The notes: generated by a model not told the origin, from the letters alone. DNA of 64,000 bases from Phaeobacter sp. HF9A (GCF_011806385.1 NZ_JAATOX010000005.1:1-64000), one strand, 5' to 3'; shown: positions 1 through 8,782, counted from the first letter of the stretch. Made by a program: numbers and translations.

Positions 1-87
1 CAGCATCGCCGGGATCTCGCGCTCCATCGTCAGGTTGGACGACGGAACGATCTGCCCGATCTTCAGGGTTTGATGCATGTGATCCAT
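1..87 (-). CDS. Asp/Glu racemase superfamily protein, maleate isomerase-like (5' end only)
   Basis: Only the first 29 codons lie in the window and the gene runs off the left edge. The visible N-terminus contains GQIVPSSNLTMEREIPAML, which matches the GxIVPSSNxTxExE start of the maleate cis-trans isomerase and arylmalonate decarboxylase branch of the Asp/Glu racemase superfamily. The start is ATG at 87, with an in-frame ATG at 78. It lies one base past the stop of the FAH hydrolase gene on the same strand, so it is probably the last visible gene of the gentisate operon. A maleate isomerase would turn maleate into fumarate. The catalytic cysteines are outside the window, so the reaction is uncertain. 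Confidence 0.6.
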   Translation of the reverse strand, partial: MDHMHQTLKIGQIVPSSNLTMEREIPAML

Positions 88-88
88 G

Positions 89-1006
89 TCAGTCCCCGAT
101 CTTGACGACCGGGTTGCGCAGCACGCCAATGCCATCGACCCCGCATTCGATCACGTCACCGGGCCACATCCATTCCTGCGGATCACGCCCCGCGCCAACG
201 CCTGCCGGGGTGCCGGTGGCGATGATATCGCCAGGCTCCAGCGTGATGCCAGACGAGATGTCGGCAATCAGCGTCGGGATGTCAAACAAGAGGTGTTTGG
301 TGTTGGAGCGTTGCTTTTCCTCGCCGTTCTTCTTGAGCCAAAGCACCAGATTATGCGGGTCCGCGATATCCTCGGCGGTCACAATGGCGGGACCAAAGGG
401 GCAATAGCTGTCCTGCCCTTTGGAAAAGATCCACTGCCCCGCCCGGCGGTTGTCGCGGGCCGAGACATCGTTGATCACCGAATAGCCAAAGACGTGGCTC
501 ATCGCGTCATCCTTGGAAATCCGCGTCGCGCGTTTGCCAATGATAACTGCCAGCTCCACCTCCCAATCGAGCATCTGCGTCATCGACGCGTTGTGCTGGA
601 TCGGCTCGCCGGTGGCGATCACGCTGGTCGGCGGCTTGGAGAACACCACAGGTTGCTTGGGCAGGTCCTTGGACGTGTCCAGAGACTTTGCGCTTTCGGC
701 GACATGTTCGACATAGTTCAGACCGATGCCAAAGATGTTCTTGCGCGGCCGCGGGATGGGCGCCAGCAGGCGCAGGTTTTCCTCCGGCACCGCGATCCCT
801 GCGGGGCGTGCGTCTTCGGTTTCTGACAGCGCGCGCGTAATCGCCGCAAGCGCATCGGGGCCGAGGTCGATCAGCGTCAGCATGTCCGAGGGGAGCGCCG
901 CGCCCACCGCATCGCCCAGGTATTCAACGTCAATGACAAGACCGTTCTGAACAACGCCAAGGCGGGCTTCGGCGGCAATGCCGTCGCGATAAGTAACGAG
1001 TTTCAT
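89..1006 (-). CDS. Fumarylacetoacetate hydrolase family protein (fumarylpyruvate or maleylpyruvate hydrolase)
   Basis: A 305-residue protein with an FAH domain from about residue 75 to the end. Metal ligands fit E149 and E151 (DWEVELAVIIG) and D180 (VINDVSARDN); the C-terminal GTPAGVG loop is also present. ATG 1006 is chosen because AGGA lies just upstream and MKLVTYRDG is the usual FAH start; a longer frame exists upstream. It sits 16 bp after the gentisate dioxygenase gene. In gentisate catabolism such enzymes cleave fumarylpyruvate to fumarate and pyruvate, or maleylpyruvate directly to maleate and pyruvate. No maleylpyruvate isomerase is visible and the next gene looks like a maleate isomerase, so the second option is worth considering. 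Confidence 0.85.
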   Translation of the reverse strand: MKLVTYRDGIAAEARLGVVQNGLVIDVEYLGDAVGAALPSDMLTLIDLGPDALAAITRALSETEDARPAGIAVPEENLRLLAPIPRPRKNIFGIGLNYVEHVAESAKSLDTSKDLPKQPVVFSKPPTSVIATGEPIQHNASMTQMLDWEVELAVIIGKRATRISKDDAMSHVFGYSVINDVSARDNRRAGQWIFSKGQDSYCPFGPAIVTAEDIADPHNLVLWLKKNGEEKQRSNTKHLLFDIPTLIADISSGITLEPGDIIATGTPAGVGAGRDPQEWMWPGDVIECGVDGIGVLRNPVVKIGD

Positions 1007-1022
1007 GTTGGGTATCCTGTAG

Positions 1023-2141
1023 TTATCCGGTGACGACCTGATGGCCGCCATTGTCTTTCAAAGCCTGTTCCGCATAGAAGCCGAGCTTTCGCATGGTCGG
1101 CAGGTCATGGAACGAAAAGAGGCAGGCATCCTCGCCGCTTTGAGTGTTGCAATGCTCGTGGAACATCCAAGGTGGCACGCAGAAGATGTCCTTTTCCTTC
1201 CAGTCAAAACGCTTGCCGTTGATCACGGAATAGCCTTCGCCCTTGGCCACCTGATAGATGATGTTGCCGGTGTGGCGATGCGCTTTGGTGTGCTCCGACG
1301 GGCGCAAAAGTTGCATATTCGCGCCCATGGTCAGCATCGGATCGGCGCCGGTCTTTGGGTTGATGTAGCGCATGATTACCCCGTCATAGGGCGAGCCGTC
1401 GGTGACGCGGGCGTAGTTTTGCAGCGCCTCATAGGTCTGATCCCAACGGAATTTCAGCAGCGGCGAATAGGATTGGTCCCATTTGTCCAGCTCCGGCATC
1501 AGCGCCGGGGCGCCATAGGTCGCGGGGCTGTCATCCAGTGGCAGATCGCTGGTCTGGTAATCCTCCGGATGCACTTCGTAGAAATTCGCCTCAAGCGCGT
1601 TGGTCAGCGGAATGTCCAGCCCGTCCTGCCACAGGCAGGTGCTGCCGTCTTCCTCGATCCCGTGCTCGTGCCAGGTGCCGTTTGGGGTCAGTACAAAATC
1701 CTTTGCGCCGAGGCTCATCTTGTGGCCCTCGACGATGGTATAAGCGCCGGTGCCTTCCATGATGAACCGCAGCGCCGAGGCCGCGTGCCGGTGTGCCCCG
1801 GCCCGTTCGCCCGCCTTCATGGTCTGGATGCCCGAAAACAGCCAGCCGCAGGCGGCGCTGACGTCCTGACGCCTGGGGTTGCGCAGATAGACGACACGCC
1901 GCCCCGCATCCTCGGGGCGCACCAGATCAATGGCGCGCAGAACCTGCGGGCGCAGATCTTCCCAGCGCCACAGGACCGGATCGGATGCCGGGGTCGGCTC
2001 CCAGGGTTCGATCGCATTGGCAACGGTCCAAAGCGCGCCCGTCTCCTGCTTTGCCAGATCCTTGTAATAGGCTTCCAGTTCCGGCGTATCGCGCACCCGT
2101 GCGCGACCCAGAACATCGTCTTTATTGGCGGTCTCAGTCAT
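1023..2141 (-). CDS. gtdA: Gentisate 1,2-dioxygenase
   Basis: A 372-residue bicupin protein of normal length for the family. It opens the aromatic ring of gentisate to maleylpyruvate using O2 and Fe(II). The N-terminal cupin carries the iron-binding motif GAHRHAASALRFIMEG (H117, H119), with the third histidine in NGTWHEHG (H158 or H160). The C-terminal cupin contains EHTKAHRHTGN. The start ATG 2141 follows GGAGGAAG. The nitrilase gene lies 23 bp upstream on the same strand, so nitrilase, dioxygenase, FAH hydrolase and maleate isomerase-like gene probably form one operon. The next closest family would be 1-hydroxy-2-naphthoate or salicylate dioxygenase, which share this fold. Confidence 0.9.
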   Translation of the reverse strand: MTETANKDDVLGRARVRDTPELEAYYKDLAKQETGALWTVANAIEPWEPTPASDPVLWRWEDLRPQVLRAIDLVRPEDAGRRVVYLRNPRRQDVSAACGWLFSGIQTMKAGERAGAHRHAASALRFIMEGTGAYTIVEGHKMSLGAKDFVLTPNGTWHEHGIEEDGSTCLWQDGLDIPLTNALEANFYEVHPEDYQTSDLPLDDSPATYGAPALMPELDKWDQSYSPLLKFRWDQTYEALQNYARVTDGSPYDGVIMRYINPKTGADPMLTMGANMQLLRPSEHTKAHRHTGNIIYQVAKGEGYSVINGKRFDWKEKDIFCVPPWMFHEHCNTQSGEDACLFSFHDLPTMRKLGFYAEQALKDNGGHQVVTG

Positions 2142-2164
2142 GGCTTCCTCCAGTCTCGATCAGA

Positions 2165-3196
2165 TTAGGATTGTTCGCTCTCGCCCGGCATTGGCACCGC
2201 GCTCAGATCCGCATCGGGTGCTGGTCCGCTGTTCAGGCTGACGGCGGACCGCGGCGCCTGATTGACCCTCAGATCAAAGACATCAAAGCGGTTGTAGTGG
2301 CCGGTAATGTCGTGCATCTGCTTGGGTTGAATGCATTTTCCCAGGTCGATCTCGGTGTAGACGATGCCTTCGTCGTCAATCAGACCGGGAACGACCTCGC
2401 GCCCGTCCGGCCCGATGATCCCGGAATAGGCGCTCGACTTGCGTTCCAGCAGCGCCCGCGCATCGGGGCGGAGCTTTTCCATCTCGGTGATGATTTCATC
2501 CGAAACCGTGGAGGTGGCGATGACGGTAAAGACCTTGCCCTCAAAACTATGCGACATTCCGCGCAGCTTGATCGCCTCGGCCATGTCATAGTCGGGCGGC
2601 GCCACCGGCAAGGAGATGTAGCTGGCGGCGTGAACCAGCTCTCCCTGCGCCAACAGCGTGAAGCGCGCCAGAGTGTTGGTGTTTTCGCCGCAGGCCAGCC
2701 CGCCAAGGGGGCCGATTTCGGTGTCATAGACCTTGAGACTGGAGCCATCGCCCCCTGTCCAGGTCAGCTTCTCTGCCCAGGTGGGAACCAGTTTGCGATG
2801 CTTGCCCAGGATCTCGCCATCCGGCCCGATGAACAGCAAGGTGTTATAGAGCGCACCCAGCGACACCGGGCTGCGTTCGTTCAGACCGATCACCACATAG
2901 CAGGTGTTGGCCCGGGCCGCGGCCTGGATCTTTGCGACCTCGGGCCCCTCGGCAAAGACCGACGCCCGGACCAGTTTTTCAAACCACGCGCCGCCCGTGA
3001 CCGGGTCGGTGATCCAGTTCCAATAGGGGTATCCGGGAATGAACACCTCCGGGAAAACCACCAGGCGCGCCCCGTTTGTGGCCGCCTCCGCGATCAGGCG
3101 CGCTGCCTTTTCCGCGGTTTTTACGGCGTCCAGAAAGACAGGGCTGGCCTGAACCGCCGCCGCTGTGAACTTGGGAAAGTCATTCAATGGCAACAT
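2165..3196 (-). CDS. Nitrilase (carbon-nitrogen hydrolase family)
   Basis: A 343-residue protein of the nitrilase branch. It hydrolyses a nitrile to a carboxylic acid and ammonia in the cytoplasm. The catalytic Glu-Lys-Cys triad is visible as E50 (VVFPEVFIPGYPYW), K135 (GKHRKLVPTWAEK) and C169 (GLACGENTN). The GYPYW and CGENTN signatures are those of true nitrilases rather than amidases. Start ATG 3196 follows GGAAG; an upstream extension of 46 codons has no support. It heads the gentisate operon and is divergent from iorA. Arylacetonitriles such as indole-3-acetonitrile or hydroxyphenylacetonitrile are plausible substrates given the neighbours, but the substrate cannot be read from sequence. 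Confidence 0.85.
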   Translation of the reverse strand: MLPLNDFPKFTAAAVQASPVFLDAVKTAEKAARLIAEAATNGARLVVFPEVFIPGYPYWNWITDPVTGGAWFEKLVRASVFAEGPEVAKIQAAARANTCYVVIGLNERSPVSLGALYNTLLFIGPDGEILGKHRKLVPTWAEKLTWTGGDGSSLKVYDTEIGPLGGLACGENTNTLARFTLLAQGELVHAASYISLPVAPPDYDMAEAIKLRGMSHSFEGKVFTVIATSTVSDEIITEMEKLRPDARALLERKSSAYSGIIGPDGREVVPGLIDDEGIVYTEIDLGKCIQPKQMHDITGHYNRFDVFDLRVNQAPRSAVSLNSGPAPDADLSAVPMPGESEQS

Positions 3197-3487
3197 AGTC
3201 GTCTTCCTTTTTAGAATGGGATGCTGGGATGCGAACAAACACAGCAGAGACGCTCCGGTCCTGCGCATCATTCGACCACGACCGCGCAAGAGTCGCCCTC
3301 TGCCCGAAGTCGGCCATGAAAGAGCCCCGTCCAACCCGCCGAGGTCACGTCGGGGCGACCGAGACTAGCAGATTGTTATTTAACCGAATTTGACCTTTCG
3401 TCGGATTAATTCGCATCTTGGATGAATCTGGTCGTTGACTTATTTTACATATAAACTTATTCATTACCATACTTTTTTTGGGAGACG
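3197..3487. other. Divergent intergenic region, nitrilase/iorA
   Basis: This 291 bp region holds the promoters of the leftward nitrilase-gentisate operon and the rightward iorAB operon. The part from about 3370 to 3480 is strongly AT-rich compared with the surroundings. A TTGACT at 3435-3440 followed by TATTCA at 3458-3463 (17 bp spacing) is a possible weak sigma-70 promoter for iorA. TTTTACAT at 3443-3450 has its reverse complement at 7722-7729 just ahead of the MarR gene, which could be a shared half-site. No gene is visible here. Confidence 0.4.
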
Positions 3488-5656
3488 ATGATGGCCGAAC
3501 GATCCTTTGCGAAAGAAGTTCAGGACCTGAAGCTGGGAGAGGGCGACCTGTTCCGGGGCGAGGGCATCCTGGCAATCACCAAGGCCCTGCTGCAATCTGG
3601 CGTATCCTATGTCGGCGGCTATCAGGGATCGCCGATTTCGCATCTGATGGATGTGCTGGCGGATGCCAACGATATCCTGGACGATCTCGGCGTGGTCTTT
3701 CAAAGCTCGGCCAGCGAAGCGACAGCGGGCGCGATGCTCTCGGCCTCTGTCATGTATCCCCTGCGCGGCGCGGTGGCCTGGAAATCGACGGTGGGCACCA
3801 ATGTGGCCTCGGACGCGCTGTCCAACCTCGCATCGGGCGGCGTCACCGGCGGCGCGATGGTGATCGTGGGCGAAGACTACGGCGAAGGCTCCTCGATCAT
3901 GCAGGAGCGCACCCATGCCTTTGCGATGAAATCACAAATGTGGCTGCTGGACCCGCGCCCCGATCAGGCCTGCATGGTCAACCTGATCGAAAAGGGGTTT
4001 GAGCTGTCGGAGGCCTCCAACACGCCGGTCATGCTGCAAGTGCGGGTCCGCTCCTGTCACATGACGGGCGAATTTGCCTGCAAGGACAATAAGCGCCCCG
4101 ATTTTTCGCTCACCGATGCCATGAACAATCCCGAACGGGATCTGGGCCGCATCGTTCTACCGCCTGCCGCCTATGAGCACGAGGTCGAGAAGATCAAGCT
4201 GCGCATGCCCGCGGCGATCGACTTTATCCGCGAACAGAAGCTCAACGAAGTCTTTGGCCCCACCGGCGCAGAAAAGACCGGGAAAACCGGGCTGATCGTT
4301 TTGGGTGGCATGTATAACAGCACCATTCGCGCGCTTCAGTTCCTCGGGCTTTGCGATGCTTATGGCAATTCCCGCGTGCCCATCTACGTGATGAATGTCG
4401 CCTATCCGACCATCAAGTCCGAGGTCGATGAATTCTGCGAGGGCCTCGATGCGGTATTGATGATCGAAGAAGGCCAGCCGGAATATATCGAGCAATCCAT
4501 CTCCACCGTTCTCGCCCGCTCCAAGAGCCCAACCGCGGTGCACGGCAAGGATTACCTGCCGATGGGGGGCGACTATACTGCGGCGGTGCTGACCGAAGGG
4601 ATCGGCCGCTTCCTGGAGGACTTTGAGCCCGCACAGCTCGGCAACCGTGCGCCCGTGCCCGATCCGGTTCCGATCCTGACCAACCCGGCGATCAAACGGC
4701 TGGCCGAGGTCGTACCGGCGCGCCCGCCAGGTCTGTGCACCGGTTGCCCGGAACGGCCGATCTTTGCCGCGATGAAAATGGTGTTCGAGGAAACCGGCAG
4801 CCACCATGTCTCCGCTGATATTGGCTGCCACCTGTTTTCGATCCTGCCGCCGTTCAACCTCGGCGCTACCACGATGGGCTTTGGCCTTGGCCCCGCCTCG
4901 GCGGCGGCCTTCAACGTCAAGGGCGCGAAACGCGCGATCTCGATCATGGGCGACGGCGGGTTCTGGCACAACGGGCTGACCAGCGGCGTCGGCAATGCGG
5001 TGTTCAACAAACATGACGGTGTCATTGTCATCGTCGACAATTTCTATTCCTCCGCCACCGGCGGTCAGGACATCCTGTCCTCCCGCGCCCATAACAAGCG
5101 GCGCAACACCAACAATTCCATCGTCGATGCGGTCAAGGGGATCGGCGCCAAATGGGTCCGCCAGGTCGACCACACCTATGATGTGACCAAGATGCGCGAT
5201 GTGCTGAACGAGGCGCTGACCACCGACGCCGAAGGTCCCAAGATCATCGTCGCCTCTTCCGAGTGCATGCTGAACAAGCAGCGCCGCGTGAAACCGCAGC
5301 TGGCCAAGGCGATCAAGGGCGGCCAGCGGGTGGTGAAGGAGAAATTCGGCGTCGATGAGGATGTCTGCACCGGCGATCACGCCTGCATGCGGCTGTCTGG
5401 CTGCCCGTCGCTGTCGGTCAAGGAGCTGGACGACCCGCTGCGCGACGATCCCGTCGCCTCGATCGACAGCACCTGCGTGGCCTGCGGCAACTGCGGCGAG
5501 GTTGCGGATGCTGCCGTGCTCTGCCCTTCCTTTTTCCGCGCCGAGGTCACCCATAACCCGACAGGGTGGGACAGGATCCGGGCCAAGCTCTCCGGCTCCA
5601 TCATCCGCTCCCTGCAAACCCGCCGCGAAAAGCGCGCCGTGAGCTTTGAGGCATAG
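3488..5656 (+). CDS. iorA: Indolepyruvate ferredoxin oxidoreductase, alpha subunit
   Basis: A 722-residue thiamine-diphosphate enzyme that, with IorB, oxidatively decarboxylates aryl pyruvates (indolepyruvate, phenylpyruvate) to arylacetyl-CoA, passing electrons to ferredoxin. The pyrimidine-binding domain spans about 25-210. The ThDP-binding domain spans about 400-600, with GDGGFWHNGL and the following VDN. A C-terminal ferredoxin-like part has CTGDHACMRLSGCP and CVACGNCGEV. This is the long proteobacterial form. Two adjacent ATGs exist at 3488 and 3491; GGGAG at 3480-3484 gives better spacing to 3491. iorB starts 4 bp after the stop. Regulation by the MarR proteins at the operon's end is likely. 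Confidence 0.92.
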   Translation: MMAERSFAKEVQDLKLGEGDLFRGEGILAITKALLQSGVSYVGGYQGSPISHLMDVLADANDILDDLGVVFQSSASEATAGAMLSASVMYPLRGAVAWKSTVGTNVASDALSNLASGGVTGGAMVIVGEDYGEGSSIMQERTHAFAMKSQMWLLDPRPDQACMVNLIEKGFELSEASNTPVMLQVRVRSCHMTGEFACKDNKRPDFSLTDAMNNPERDLGRIVLPPAAYEHEVEKIKLRMPAAIDFIREQKLNEVFGPTGAEKTGKTGLIVLGGMYNSTIRALQFLGLCDAYGNSRVPIYVMNVAYPTIKSEVDEFCEGLDAVLMIEEGQPEYIEQSISTVLARSKSPTAVHGKDYLPMGGDYTAAVLTEGIGRFLEDFEPAQLGNRAPVPDPVPILTNPAIKRLAEVVPARPPGLCTGCPERPIFAAMKMVFEETGSHHVSADIGCHLFSILPPFNLGATTMGFGLGPASAAAFNVKGAKRAISIMGDGGFWHNGLTSGVGNAVFNKHDGVIVIVDNFYSSATGGQDILSSRAHNKRRNTNNSIVDAVKGIGAKWVRQVDHTYDVTKMRDVLNEALTTDAEGPKIIVASSECMLNKQRRVKPQLAKAIKGGQRVVKEKFGVDEDVCTGDHACMRLSGCPSLSVKELDDPLRDDPVASIDSTCVACGNCGEVADAAVLCPSFFRAEVTHNPTGWDRIRAKLSGSIIRSLQTRREKRAVSFEA

Positions 5657-5660
5657 GAAT

Positions 5661-7241
5661 ATGAAAGACGACACAGTCAAACTGAGCCTGAAACCCGCCG
5701 GCCCCGCGACAGAGCGGCCGATTTCTATCGCCATTGTCGCCATGGGCGGTCAGGGTGGCGGTGTCCTGACCGGCTGGATCGTGGATCTTGCGGAAACGCA
5801 GGGCTGGGTGGCGCAATCGACCTCCGTTCCCGGCGTGGCCCAGCGAACCGGGGCCACCATTTATTACGTCGAGATGATGCGCCCTGGCGAAAGCGGGCAA
5901 AAACCCGTGCTGGCGCAGATGCCGACGCCCGGCGATGTCGATGTGGTGATCGCGTCGGAATTCATGGAGGCGGGCCGGTCGATCCTGCGCGGGATCGTGA
6001 CGCCTGACCGCACCACCCTCATTGCCTCCTGCCACCGGTCGCTTGCGGTCAGTGAGAAAATGGCCCCCGGCGACAGCATCGCCGACAGCAGCGCGGTGAT
6101 CGACGCGATCGGCGTCGTCGCCAAGCAGGAGATCGTCTTTGACATGGACGCGCTGGCGGTCCGCAATGGCTCCGTCATCTCTTCCGCCATGTTTGGCAGC
6201 CTCGCGGCCTCCGGCACCCTGCCTTTTGAGCGCGCGGCCTATCACGCGGTGATCCGGAAGGGCAGCAAGGGCGTCGAGGCCAGTATCCGCGCCTTTGATG
6301 CCGCCTATGAGCGGACCACAAACGGACCGGAGCAACCGCAAGCCAATCCGCCCGAGGCCGCTGAACCCCTTGCCCCCGCCCTGCCCGCCGCGCTGCGCGA
6401 CACGCGGGCCAACGCGCTTTTGATGCGCCTGCGCGCCGAGTTGCCTGAGCAGGCACAGCCGATGGCCTATCTGGGGGTGCAGAAGGTGGTCGAGTTTCAG
6501 GATACAGCCTACGGCAACGAATACCTCGATCTCCTGCGCGACCTCAGCCAGCGCGACCGCGCGGCACATGGCGAGGCGCATGGCTTTGCCTTCACCACCA
6601 CAGCCGCCAAATACCTTGCCAATGCCATGGCTTATGACGATGTGATCCGCGTCGCGCGTATCAAAACGCAAAGCGCGCGCCGTCAAAGGGTGGCGCAGGA
6701 GGTGGACCTGAAAGAGGGCCAGCTCCTCTACACCACCGAATTCATGCATCCCCGCATGGAAGAAGCCGCATCTGTCCTGCCGGTCGGGCTGGCGACCTGG
6801 CTGAAATCCCGCAAATCGCTCTATGCTTGGCTTGACAGCCGCATCAACAAGGGCCGCCGCGTTCAGACCTATCGGCTGGGCGGATTTCTGATGCTTCACC
6901 TTGTGGGCGCCCTCAAGGGGATGCGCCGCAGGTCCCTGCGCCACAAGATGGAGGTCGCCCACCGCGACGCATGGCTGGCAGACGCCGCGCAGGCGCTGGA
7001 AAGCAACTATGCCCTGGGGGTTGCGATGCTCAGCTTCCGCCGGCTGATCAAGGGCTATTCCGACACCCACGTCCGGGGACATTCGAAATTCGAAAAGGTC
7101 ATGCGGACCACAAAGTCGATCGCTGATCGTGATGACGCAGCGGAATGGGCGCAACGGCTGCTCACATCTGCAATCAAGGATGCCTCCAGCAAGGATCTGG
7201 ACGGCACGATCCTGACCATCGAAAGTTTTGCAAGCCCATGA
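5661..7241 (+). CDS. iorB: Indolepyruvate ferredoxin oxidoreductase, beta subunit
   Basis: A 526-residue partner of IorA. The N-terminal 200 residues are the 2-oxoacid:ferredoxin oxidoreductase gamma domain, with MGGQGGGVLTGWIV at the nucleotide-binding loop and the QRTGAT motif after it. The remaining 330 residues are the extra helical domain found in the large proteobacterial IorB; archaeal IorB lacks it and is about 200 residues. ATG 5661 is preferred; an in-frame TTG at 5646 would add five residues and overlap iorA. The stop overlaps the start of the thioesterase gene in an ATGA, showing tight coupling. Confidence 0.9.
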   Translation: MKDDTVKLSLKPAGPATERPISIAIVAMGGQGGGVLTGWIVDLAETQGWVAQSTSVPGVAQRTGATIYYVEMMRPGESGQKPVLAQMPTPGDVDVVIASEFMEAGRSILRGIVTPDRTTLIASCHRSLAVSEKMAPGDSIADSSAVIDAIGVVAKQEIVFDMDALAVRNGSVISSAMFGSLAASGTLPFERAAYHAVIRKGSKGVEASIRAFDAAYERTTNGPEQPQANPPEAAEPLAPALPAALRDTRANALLMRLRAELPEQAQPMAYLGVQKVVEFQDTAYGNEYLDLLRDLSQRDRAAHGEAHGFAFTTTAAKYLANAMAYDDVIRVARIKTQSARRQRVAQEVDLKEGQLLYTTEFMHPRMEEAASVLPVGLATWLKSRKSLYAWLDSRINKGRRVQTYRLGGFLMLHLVGALKGMRRRSLRHKMEVAHRDAWLADAAQALESNYALGVAMLSFRRLIKGYSDTHVRGHSKFEKVMRTTKSIADRDDAAEWAQRLLTSAIKDASSKDLDGTILTIESFASP

Positions 7242-7720
7242 CCCAAACCAGCACAGCAGCGGCGTTTCCACAGCCTATTCAGCGGCGGGAAATCCCCTTC
7301 CCGGATTGGAGCTACGCACATGTTTTCCGGCATGGAGAGTGTGATCCGGCTGGCATCGTTTACACGCCCGCCTTTTTCAATGTGTTCAACCGCGCGATCG
7401 AAGCATGGTTTTGCGAGTGTCTGGGTCTGTCATACTATGACTTCCTCGGCCCCCGCCGCATCGGGCTAGGCTATGTCAACGCGCATGCGGAGTTCTTTTC
7501 GCCGGTCAAAATGGGCCAGAAGGTCGATTATTTCATCCGGGTCACCCGGATTGGCGGCAAATCATATGCGCTGGAGCTGAATGCCATGCTTGGCGACACC
7601 GAAGCCCTGCGCGGCCTTTTTACCACCGTGACCACAGATCTTGACACGCATTCGTCAATCAATATTCCAACCGATCTGCGAGATGCGTTGAACAGATACG
7701 TGTTCTCGGATAATGCCTGA
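7238..7720 (+). CDS. Acyl-CoA thioesterase, 4-hydroxybenzoyl-CoA thioesterase (hotdog) family
   Basis: A 160-residue single hotdog domain. The active-site segment HGECDPAGIVYTPAFFNVF matches the 4-HBT family pattern D-x-x-G-I-V-Y, with the aspartate as the likely catalytic residue, and it heads the long central helix. It starts with an ATGA overlap with iorB, so translation is coupled. In this place it most likely hydrolyses the arylacetyl-CoA made by IorAB to the free arylacetate (for example indole-3-acetate) and CoA. That substrate is inferred from context. The frame extends upstream inside iorB but without a credible start. Confidence 0.8.
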   Translation: MTQTSTAAAFPQPIQRREIPFPDWSYAHVFRHGECDPAGIVYTPAFFNVFNRAIEAWFCECLGLSYYDFLGPRRIGLGYVNAHAEFFSPVKMGQKVDYFIRVTRIGGKSYALELNAMLGDTEALRGLFTTVTTDLDTHSSINIPTDLRDALNRYVFSDNA

Positions 7721-7751
7721 CATGTAAAATTGTGTGGTTGCAGATAGATTG

Positions 7752-8249
7752 ATGATGGCCCGTGATCCGTCTTCGGATACTTCAGATTATCGCAAGGACG
7801 AAACACGGCTCTGGCTCAGTGTGCTGGATGTCCATAATCTCGTCTATCCCGAACTGAATCGGCAGCTCAAGGAGCGGGCCGGTATCAGCATTTCGAAATT
7901 CGATGTGCTTGCCCAGTTGGAACGCTACCCCGAGGGGCTGAGCATGGGGGAACTCTCGGCCCGGCTCAAGGTCAGCAACGGCAATGTCTCCGGTCTGGTC
8001 CAAAGGCTGCGCAAGGACAAGCTGGTCGATAAATCAATGTCCGCCGGTGATAGACGGTCGTTTGTTGCGGTGTTGACACCCGAAGGCCAGCAGCGGTTTC
8101 AGGAGGCCGCGGCGGTTCACGCAGAGGTGCTGGCAGATTGCTTTTCGCATCTGAACGCCGACCGGCTCACGCAGACCATCGCGATGCTGAAATCCATCAT
8201 CAAGAAACCAAGCGGCAAGGCACCCACTGATCATGCCCAAGAAACCTGA
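7752..8249 (+). CDS. MarR family transcriptional regulator
   Basis: About 165 residues with a winged helix-turn-helix at residues 45-115. MSMGELSARLKVSNGNVSG is the recognition part and KDKLVDKSMSAGDRR the wing, ending in RSFVAVLTPEG. MarR dimers usually repress degradative operons and release DNA on binding an aromatic ligand. Two adjacent ATGs lie at 7752 and 7755 and a GTG at 7734 would add six residues; no clear ribosome site decides between them. It lies 31 bp after the thioesterase gene and overlaps the next MarR gene by 17 bp. It probably regulates iorAB and perhaps the divergent nitrilase operon. Confidence 0.82.
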   Translation: MMARDPSSDTSDYRKDETRLWLSVLDVHNLVYPELNRQLKERAGISISKFDVLAQLERYPEGLSMGELSARLKVSNGNVSGLVQRLRKDKLVDKSMSAGDRRSFVAVLTPEGQQRFQEAAAVHAEVLADCFSHLNADRLTQTIAMLKSIIKKPSGKAPTDHAQET

Positions 8250-8709
8250 CGACGTCGGCTTTCCGTTCAAGACGCCGGAACAGCTGTCGCAATACCTGCC
8301 CTATCTCATGACGCGGCTGACCAACCGTTGGCAGGTCAAGCAGGATGCCGACCTCAGAACCATCGGCATACAAGGCGCAACCATGCGGATCATGGCCTGC
8401 CTTGCCGCCTATAAGCAACTGACGGTAAACGAGGTCTCCGTGCTCTCGGTGACCGAACAATCCACCGTCAGCAGGCTGGTGGAACAGCTTGTCACCGCCG
8501 GCCTGGCACAGCGCGAAATCGACGAAGCCGATCAGCGGGTGCGGCGCGTGTCCCTGACCGCAAAGGGGCGCAAGAAGCTCCGCGAAACCGCGCCGGTGAT
8601 CAATGCGAATTATCATCATATGACCGAAGACATCGACCCGGAGAAATTGGCCGTCTGTGTTGAAGTCTTGCAGACGATGCTCAAGAAAATACGTGTTCAC
8701 GACCTTTGA
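8233..8709 (+). CDS. MarR family transcriptional regulator (second, overlapping)
   Basis: A 158-residue protein with a winged helix-turn-helix. LTVNEVSVLSVTEQSTVSRL is the recognition region, DEADQRVRRVSLTAKG the wing. It differs clearly from the upstream MarR protein, so it is not a recent duplicate. Its ATG 8233 lies inside the 3' end of the preceding gene (17 bp overlap), which suggests coupled production of two regulators. Ligand and target are unknown; the place at the end of the iorAB operon suggests local control. Two stacked MarR genes in one operon could form heterodimers or sense two pathway compounds. Confidence 0.8.
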   Translation: MPKKPDDVGFPFKTPEQLSQYLPYLMTRLTNRWQVKQDADLRTIGIQGATMRIMACLAAYKQLTVNEVSVLSVTEQSTVSRLVEQLVTAGLAQREIDEADQRVRRVSLTAKGRKKLRETAPVINANYHHMTEDIDPEKLAVCVEVLQTMLKKIRVHDL

Positions 8710-8746
8710 GGGCTGGATAGTCAAGGGCCTTTGCTGAGCCATGCGC

Positions 8747-8774
8747 GCGTTGGCGACCGCAGCGCCGCCAACGC
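8747..8774. terminator. Inverted repeat between convergent genes
   Basis: GCGTTGGCG at 8747-8755 and CGCCAACGC at 8766-8774 form a 9 bp perfect stem with a 10-base loop, followed by ATCTTTGG. It lies between the converging MarR and dctM genes. There is no long T run, so it is a modest candidate for a bidirectional terminator. Confidence 0.45.
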
Positions 8775-8782
8775 ATCTTTGG

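Noticed and set aside
3435-3455. TTGACT with TATAAA as iorA promoter
   Set aside because: The spacing is only 9 bp, too short for sigma-70. A TATTCA at 17 bp is kept as a weak alternative.
4157-5743. Long leftward reading frame antisense to iorA (528 codons)
   Set aside because: It lies wholly opposite a clear, conserved gene, has no family resemblance and its composition reflects the GC-rich third positions of iorA. The same holds for the other long antisense frames in the window.
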